Shown here: in pieces, positions 59,243 through 64,000 of the stretch
Layout of the letters: each line of letters opens with the position of its first letter
Numbering within the stretch: position 1 is the first letter of the stretch
Assembly: GCA_963737625.1 (NCBI GenBank)
Contig: CAVTTK010000005.1
Location: 248,001 to 312,000, forward strand
Length of the DNA stretch: 64,000 bases
Source of the DNA: Bog-756 sp963737625
GTDB lineage: Bacteria > Actinomycetota > Acidimicrobiia > Acidimicrobiales > RAAP-2
Direction of reading: 5' to 3'
Notes under the pieces: generated by a model
What the model was told of the DNA's origin: nothing
The model's database searches: none
The model's input: only the letters and a program-made list of their open reading frames with translations
Made by a program: the position numbers and the translations under genes

Positions 59243-59351
59243 GGGTCAATTGTGGACCCTCGGCGCCCGTAGTATCTCCTCCACCCTCCACCGGGCCGAT
59301 ACGAGCCTGCCAGGCCCGCCCGACCCGACCCCATCCGAAGGGACGTATCCG

Positions 59352-62300
59352 TTGTTCCGCCCGGTTCCCCCCGAAGCCGACTTCACCGCCCTCGAGACCG
59401 AGGAGCTGGCTCGCTGGTCGGAGCATGACGTCTTCGAGCGCTCGGTCGCCCTCCGCCAGGGGGCGGAGCCGTGGGTGTTCTACGAAGGTCCCCCCACGGC
59501 CAACGGGCGCCCCGGCCTGCACCACGTGTGGGCCCGGGTGTACAAGGACCTGTTCTGTCGCTACCGGACCATGCGGGGCTATGCCGTGCCCCGGAGGGCC
59601 GGGTGGGACACCCACGGCCTCCCGGTGGAGGTCGAGGTGGAGAAGCAGTTGGGCATCACCACGAAGCGGCAGATCGAGGACCAGGTGGGCATCGCCGAGT
59701 TCACCAGGCTGTGCCGTCAGTCGGTGCGCAACTACGTCGACGAGTGGAAGTCCCTCACCGAGCGGATCGGTTTCTGGGTGGACATCGATGCCGCCTACTG
59801 GACCTTCTCGCCCGAGTACGTGGAATCGGTGTGGTGGAACCTGAAGAGCCTCTGGGACCAGGGCCTCCTCTATGAGGACATCAAAGTGGTGCCCTACTGC
59901 CCGCGGTGCGGCACCGCCCTGTCCAGTCATGAGCTGGGCCAGCCGGACGTGTACCAGCCGGTGACCGACGAATCGGCCTACGTGCGCTTCCCCCTGACGG
60001 ACGAGGGGGAGGCCGCGGCGGCGCTCCGGTCACAGCTGGGCACCGACACGCTGGCCGGACTGTCCCTGGTGGCGTGGACCACGACACCGTGGACCCTGCT
60101 GTCCAACACCGGGGCCGCCGTCGGACCGGGGCTCGAGTACGCCGTCGTGGCCCGGGGCGACACCGCCGGTGGCGCCGCCGCCGGGGACATCGTGGCCACC
60201 GACCTGGTGGCCGCGGTGTTCGGCGAAGGTGCGGCCGCCGGCCCCCGCATCGCCGGCCGCCACCTGGTGGGGCTGCACTACGACCGACCATTCGACGACC
60301 TGGTCCCCACGCCCGGATCGCCGGGAGGTGGGGGAGCGGGCTGGCGCGTGGTGGCGGGCGAGTTCGTGGAGGCCGACGAGGGCACCGGGATCGTCCACCT
60401 GGCCCCGGCCTTCGGTGAGGTCGATCGCCAGGTCGGACGCCAGAACGGTCTCCCCACGCTCAATCCGGTGGGCCCCGACGGCCGGTTCACCGCGAGCGGT
60501 GGCCTGGTTGGAGGGCGAGTCCGTGCGCGATACCAACGCCACGGTCAACGACCGCCTCGACCACGCCGGCCTCCTGGTCAGGAGGGAGCCGTACCTCCAC
60601 TCCTACCCCCACTGCTGGCGGTGTGGCACGGCCCTCATCTACTGGGGCAAGCCCAGTTGGTACGTCCGGACCTCGGAACGGCAGGCCGACCTGGAGGCCC
60701 AGAACCAGACCATCGGCTGGCACCCCGGGCACATCCGCGACGGCCGTATGGGTGAGTGGCTGGCCAACAACGTGGACTGGGCCCTGTCCCGTGACCGGTA
60801 CTGGGGGACCCCCCTCCCCATCTGGCGGTGCGGGGAGGGGCACATCCGGTGTGTGGGGTCGCTGGCCGAACTCTCGGCGCTGGCCGGCCGTGACGTCTCC
60901 GGGGTGGACCCCCATCGTCCGGCCATCGACGAGGTGACCATCCCCTGCGGCGACTGTGGGGACGGCCGCGCCGAGATGCGACGGGTGGAGCCGGTCATCG
61001 ACGCCTGGTTCGACTCGGGCTCCATGCCCACCGCCCAGTGGGGCTTTCCCGGGGCTCCGGGATCCGAGGAGCACTTCGTGTTCCCGGCCGACTTCATCTG
61101 CGAGGCCATCGATCAGACCCGGGGCTGGTTCTACTCCCTGCTGGCCGTGAACACCCTGGTGCGCGGGGCCACCCCCTACCGGAATGTCCTGTGCCTGGGG
61201 CACATCGTGGACGCCGACGGCCGCAAGATGTCCAAGTCGGTGGGGAACGTCATCGATCCCTGGGAGATCCTCTCTAGCCGTGGAGCCGATCCCCTGCGGT
61301 GGTGGATGTTCTCCCAGGGGTCCCCGTGGACACCGACCCGGGTCAGCTTCGAGGTCATCGACGCCTCCATGCGGGACACCCTGCTCACGCTGTGGAACAC
61401 CTGGTCGTTCTTCACCACCTACGCCTCGCTCAACGAGTTCGACCCCGCCGACCCCGCCATCCCCGCACCCGCCGACCGCTCGGTGCTGGACCGCTGGATG
61501 CGGTCCCGTCTGGCCGCCACCGTGGCCACGGCCACCGAGTCCCTGGACGGCTACGAGCCCTTCCCGGCGGCCACCGCCATCGCCGAGCTGGTGGACGACA
61601 TCTCCAATTGGTACGTGCGGCGCAGCCGGCGCCGGTTCTGGCGCACCGACCCGGACGCCGATCCGGCCGACTCACTGGGCGCCCAGGCCACCCTGCACGA
61701 GGTCCTGGTGACCTTGGCCCGCGTGCTGGCCCCGATGTGTCCGTTCGTGGCCGATCGGATGTGGCGCGACCTCACCGCGGCGGACGAGCGCGACTCGGTC
61801 CATCTGGCCGACTGGCCCGCACTCGATCCGGGGTCCGTAGATCCGGCGCTGGACCAGGGCATGGCTCTGGCCCGCCGACTCTCGTCGCTGGGCCGCGCCG
61901 CCCGGTGCCGAAGCCGGGATCAAGGTCCGTCAACCCTTGTCCCGGGCCCTGGTCTATCTGCCTCCGGGCAGCCCCGTGCCCCCGTCCGGCGTGGTCGAGG
62001 ACGAGCTCAATGTGGATGTGGTGGAGGTGACCAGCGAGCTCGGCGACGTCCTGGCCTACGAGCTGGTTCCCAACTACAAGCTCCTCGGTCCCCGGCTGAA
62101 GGACCGGGTCCAGGCCCTGCGGGCGGCCATGGGAACGGTGGACGGCCTGACCGCGGCCGCCGACCTGGCCGCCGGGCGGCCGGTGGTGGTGGACCTGGAG
62201 GGCGGCCCTGTCGAACTGGTCGGGGAGGAGATCGAGCTGCGGGTCCAGGCCCAGTCCGGGTTCGCCGTGTCCCGGGACGGGGCCGAGGTGGTGGCCCTCG

Positions 62301-62590
62301 ACCTGGCCCTCGACGACGACCTCCGCCGGCGCGGCCTGGTCCGCGAGGTGATCCGCCATGTCCAGGACGTGCGCAAGGCCACCGGCCTGGAGGTGTCCGA
62401 CTGGATCCACCTCTCCCTGGAGGGCCTCGACGACCTGGAGCCCATGTTCGGGTCCATAGCCACCGAGGTGCTGGCCCGCTCCGTCTCGGCTTCCCGACCC
62501 GGTGACCCCGAGGCCGGCCCCGGCACCACGCTCGACATCGACGCCGGCGACACGGTGCGGGAGGCCAGGGCATGGGTGGTGCGGGCGTGA
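59352..62590 (+). CDS. ileS: Isoleucyl-tRNA synthetase, two frame breaks
   Basis: Three joined frames give a complete class I synthetase of about 1080 residues. It shows 'EGPPTANGRPGLHHVWAR' (HIGH-region), 'WDTHGLPVEVEVEKQLG', the editing-domain 'VAWTTTPWTLLSN', zinc-type Cys pairs 'YCPRCGTALS' and 'HCWRCGTALIYW', 'FDSGSMPTAQWGFP', 'KMSKSVGNV' and a C-terminal anticodon-binding part. Breaks lie near 60512 (GGLV / EGESVRDTNATV) and 61908 (LGRAAR / AEAGIKVRQPL), each cured by deleting one base. Because ileS is essential, these breaks strongly suggest sequence errors. The start is TTG 59352 after GAAGGGA. No T-box motif is visible upstream. Confidence 0.9.
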
Positions 62591-64000
62591 CCCGGTCGGC
62601 CGGCGCCGAACCGGCCGACGCCACCGATCCCGCCGGCGAGCAGTTGGTGCTGGCCATCGACCTCGGCACCGGCGGGCCCAAGGTGGCCGTGGTGGCCGCC
62701 AGCGGGCGCATCGTGGCCCACGCCACCGAGCCCGTCGCCCTCCACCTGCTGGAGGGGGGCGGGGCCGAGCAGGACCCGTCCGAGTGGTGGACGGCCATCG
62801 TGGCCGCGGCGCGCCGGGCCGTGGCCCAGGCCGCGGCGGCGCCCGCCTCCTTCATCGGGGTCGGGTGCACGGCCCAGTGGTCGGGCACGGTGGCCGTCGG
62901 CCCCGACGGGGAGCCCCTCCGGCCGGCCATCATCTGGATGGACTCCCGGGGGAACCAGGCCATCCGCAAGGTGGCCGGTGGACCGGTCAACGTCCTCGGC
63001 TACGACCCCCGCAAACTCGTCCGGTGGGTGCAGGTCACCGGCGGGGCCCCGGGTCTCTCGGGCAAGGACCCGGTGGCCCACATCCTGTTCATCCGGGACG
63101 CCTTCCCCGACGTCTACCGGGCCACGGCCACCTTCCTCGAGCCCTGCGACTACCTCAACCTCAAGCTCACCGGCGTCACCTCGGCCTCGTTCGACTCCAT
63201 CGGCGCCCACTGGATCACCGACAACCGCGCCATCGACGCCGTGGACTACGACCAGCGGCTGCTGGAACTCACCGGCCTGGACCGGGCCAAGCTGCCCGAC
63301 CTGGTGGCCCCGGGCACCATCATGGGCACGCTCACCGCCGGAGCGGCCGCCGACCTCGGTGTCGCCGCCGGTCTGCCGGTGTCGGTCGGTTCGGGTGACG
63401 TGCACTCGGCGGTGTTCGGGTCGGGGGCGGTGGATGACTATGCCGCGCACCTCTACATCGGCACCTCGTCGTGGATCTCGGGGCACGTCCCCTTCAAGAA
63501 GACCGCCCCCACCTCCAACGTGGCCTCCATCCCCGCCGCCCTGGCCGGGCGCTACCTCATCGTCGACGAGCACGAGACGGCAGGGGCCTGCCTCACCTTC
63601 CTGCGCGACAACCTGGGGTTCGCCGACGACTTCGAGTCCATGAACGCCATGGTCGACACGGTGGCGCCGGGCAGCGGCCGGGTACTGTTCACCCCGTGGC
63701 TCAACGGTGAGCGCTCTCCGGTCGATGACCACACCATCCGGGGCGGCTTCCACAATCTCTCCCTGGCCACCACCCGGGCCCAGATGGTCCGAGCCGTCTA
63801 CGAGGGGGTGGCCCTCAACTCGAGGTGGCTGCTCGAGGCCGTGGAGAAGTTCGCCGACCGCCGCCTCGATTCCCTGGCCTTCATCGGCGGCGGTGCCAAC
63901 TCCGACCAGTGGGCCCAGATCCATGCCGACGTGCTGGGCCGGGAGATCCGTCAGGTGGCGGATCCGGTTCTGGCCAACGTCCGGGGTGCCGCCCTCATCA
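62587..64000 (+). CDS. FGGY-family carbohydrate kinase (xylulokinase-like), partial
   Basis: The open frame starts at GTG 62587, overlapping the ileS stop (GTGA), and runs off the right edge after 471 codons. FGGY features are 'LAIDLGTGGPKVAVV' (phosphate 1), 'GCTAQWSGTVAVGPDG', 'AIIWMDSRGNQAI', 'YIGTSSWISGHV', 'TPWLNGERSPVDD' and 'LAFIGGGANSDQWAQI' (adenosine site). The enzyme phosphorylates a sugar or polyol with ATP; xylulose is the nearest family guess. The C-terminal end is missing. No frame break is present in the visible part. Confidence 0.9.
   Translation, partial: MTRSAGAEPADATDPAGEQLVLAIDLGTGGPKVAVVAASGRIVAHATEPVALHLLEGGGAEQDPSEWWTAIVAAARRAVAQAAAAPASFIGVGCTAQWSGTVAVGPDGEPLRPAIIWMDSRGNQAIRKVAGGPVNVLGYDPRKLVRWVQVTGGAPGLSGKDPVAHILFIRDAFPDVYRATATFLEPCDYLNLKLTGVTSASFDSIGAHWITDNRAIDAVDYDQRLLELTGLDRAKLPDLVAPGTIMGTLTAGAAADLGVAAGLPVSVGSGDVHSAVFGSGAVDDYAAHLYIGTSSWISGHVPFKKTAPTSNVASIPAALAGRYLIVDEHETAGACLTFLRDNLGFADDFESMNAMVDTVAPGSGRVLFTPWLNGERSPVDDHTIRGGFHNLSLATTRAQMVRAVYEGVALNSRWLLEAVEKFADRRLDSLAFIGGGANSDQWAQIHADVLGREIRQVADPVLANVRGAALI

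Noticed and set aside
59243..59351. Possible T-box leader before ileS
   Set aside because: The T-box sequence (UGGNACCGCG type) and specifier hairpin are not present in the 109-base gap between Fpg and ileS.
1..64000. CRISPR arrays, insertion sequences, prophage genes, rRNA or tRNA
   Set aside because: I looked for spaced direct repeats, transposase or integrase motifs and RNA-gene signatures and saw none; the only repeat arrays are the protein-coding 126-base and 9-base arrays, the Rpf linker repeat and the short regulatory repeats listed.

Overview
This 64 kb window comes from a high-GC actinobacterium. The evidence is GC-rich codons, frequent GTG/TTG starts, many 4-base ATGA/GTGA gene overlaps, a complete mycofactocin precursor gene, a PhoP-type regulator with PhoP-like boxes, PHO-box-like repeats and an Rpf-like muralytic protein. 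A secreted protein built from 'GYWLVASDGG' repeats is typical of Acidimicrobiia, so I infer an uncultured or poorly studied member of that class. The window is one long chromosomal stretch. I saw no insertion sequence, phage, CRISPR, rRNA or tRNA.

Layout. 0-10 kb: end of an NTF2-like gene, a MarR-controlled heterodimeric ABC exporter, an aldehyde dehydrogenase, an MMPL exporter, a tyrosine phosphatase and a small membrane protein. 10-18.6 kb: GabT-like aminotransferase, VOC protein, acyl-CoA dehydrogenase, GH3 glucosidase, then a frame-disrupted PHS-type phosphate transporter divergent from phoU with a PHO-like box between them. 18.6-25 kb: two envelope glycosyltransferase genes downstream of a PhoP/PhoR-like two-component system. 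25-29 kb: a tightly overlapping redox operon of an anchored Ser/Thr-rich protein, ApbE, a ferric-reductase-like membrane protein, a NuoF-like flavoprotein and a 3-Cys ferredoxin. The intergenic region shared with the PhoP-like gene carries PhoP-box-like repeats facing both ways. 29-34 kb: MFS transporter, DUF998 protein, cold-shock protein, small membrane protein, Rpf-like protein and a 1.3 kb stretch with no convincing gene.

34.8-45.4 kb: a mycofactocin locus. On the minus strand it reads mftA-mftB-mftC-mftE-SDR-mftF, with the TetR-type mftR divergent. No mftD is present between mftC and mftE. Just downstream of mftF lie a membrane-anchored coiled-coil protein and a membrane-anchored GH43 hydrolase that share a short Cys-containing module. 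On the other side of mftR a class III aminotransferase overlaps an HpnA-like epimerase.

45.4-64 kb: RpiB-like isomerase, a TRZ/ATZ amidohydrolase, ArsR/SRPBCC pair, methyltransferase, two more SRPBCC genes, thioesterase plus acyl-CoA synthetase, YihY membrane protein, EmrB/QacA-type MFS, Rrf2 regulator, the repeat/CAP-like secreted protein, GNAT, Fpg/Nei, ileS and the start of an FGGY kinase. Nine genes (the PHS transporter and eight between 45.4 and 62.6 kb, including essential ileS) are broken by single-base shifts. Almost every one is repaired by removing exactly one base, and none is a nonsense change. I read these as sequence insertion errors rather than true pseudogenes, and I annotate them as genes with disrupted frames.
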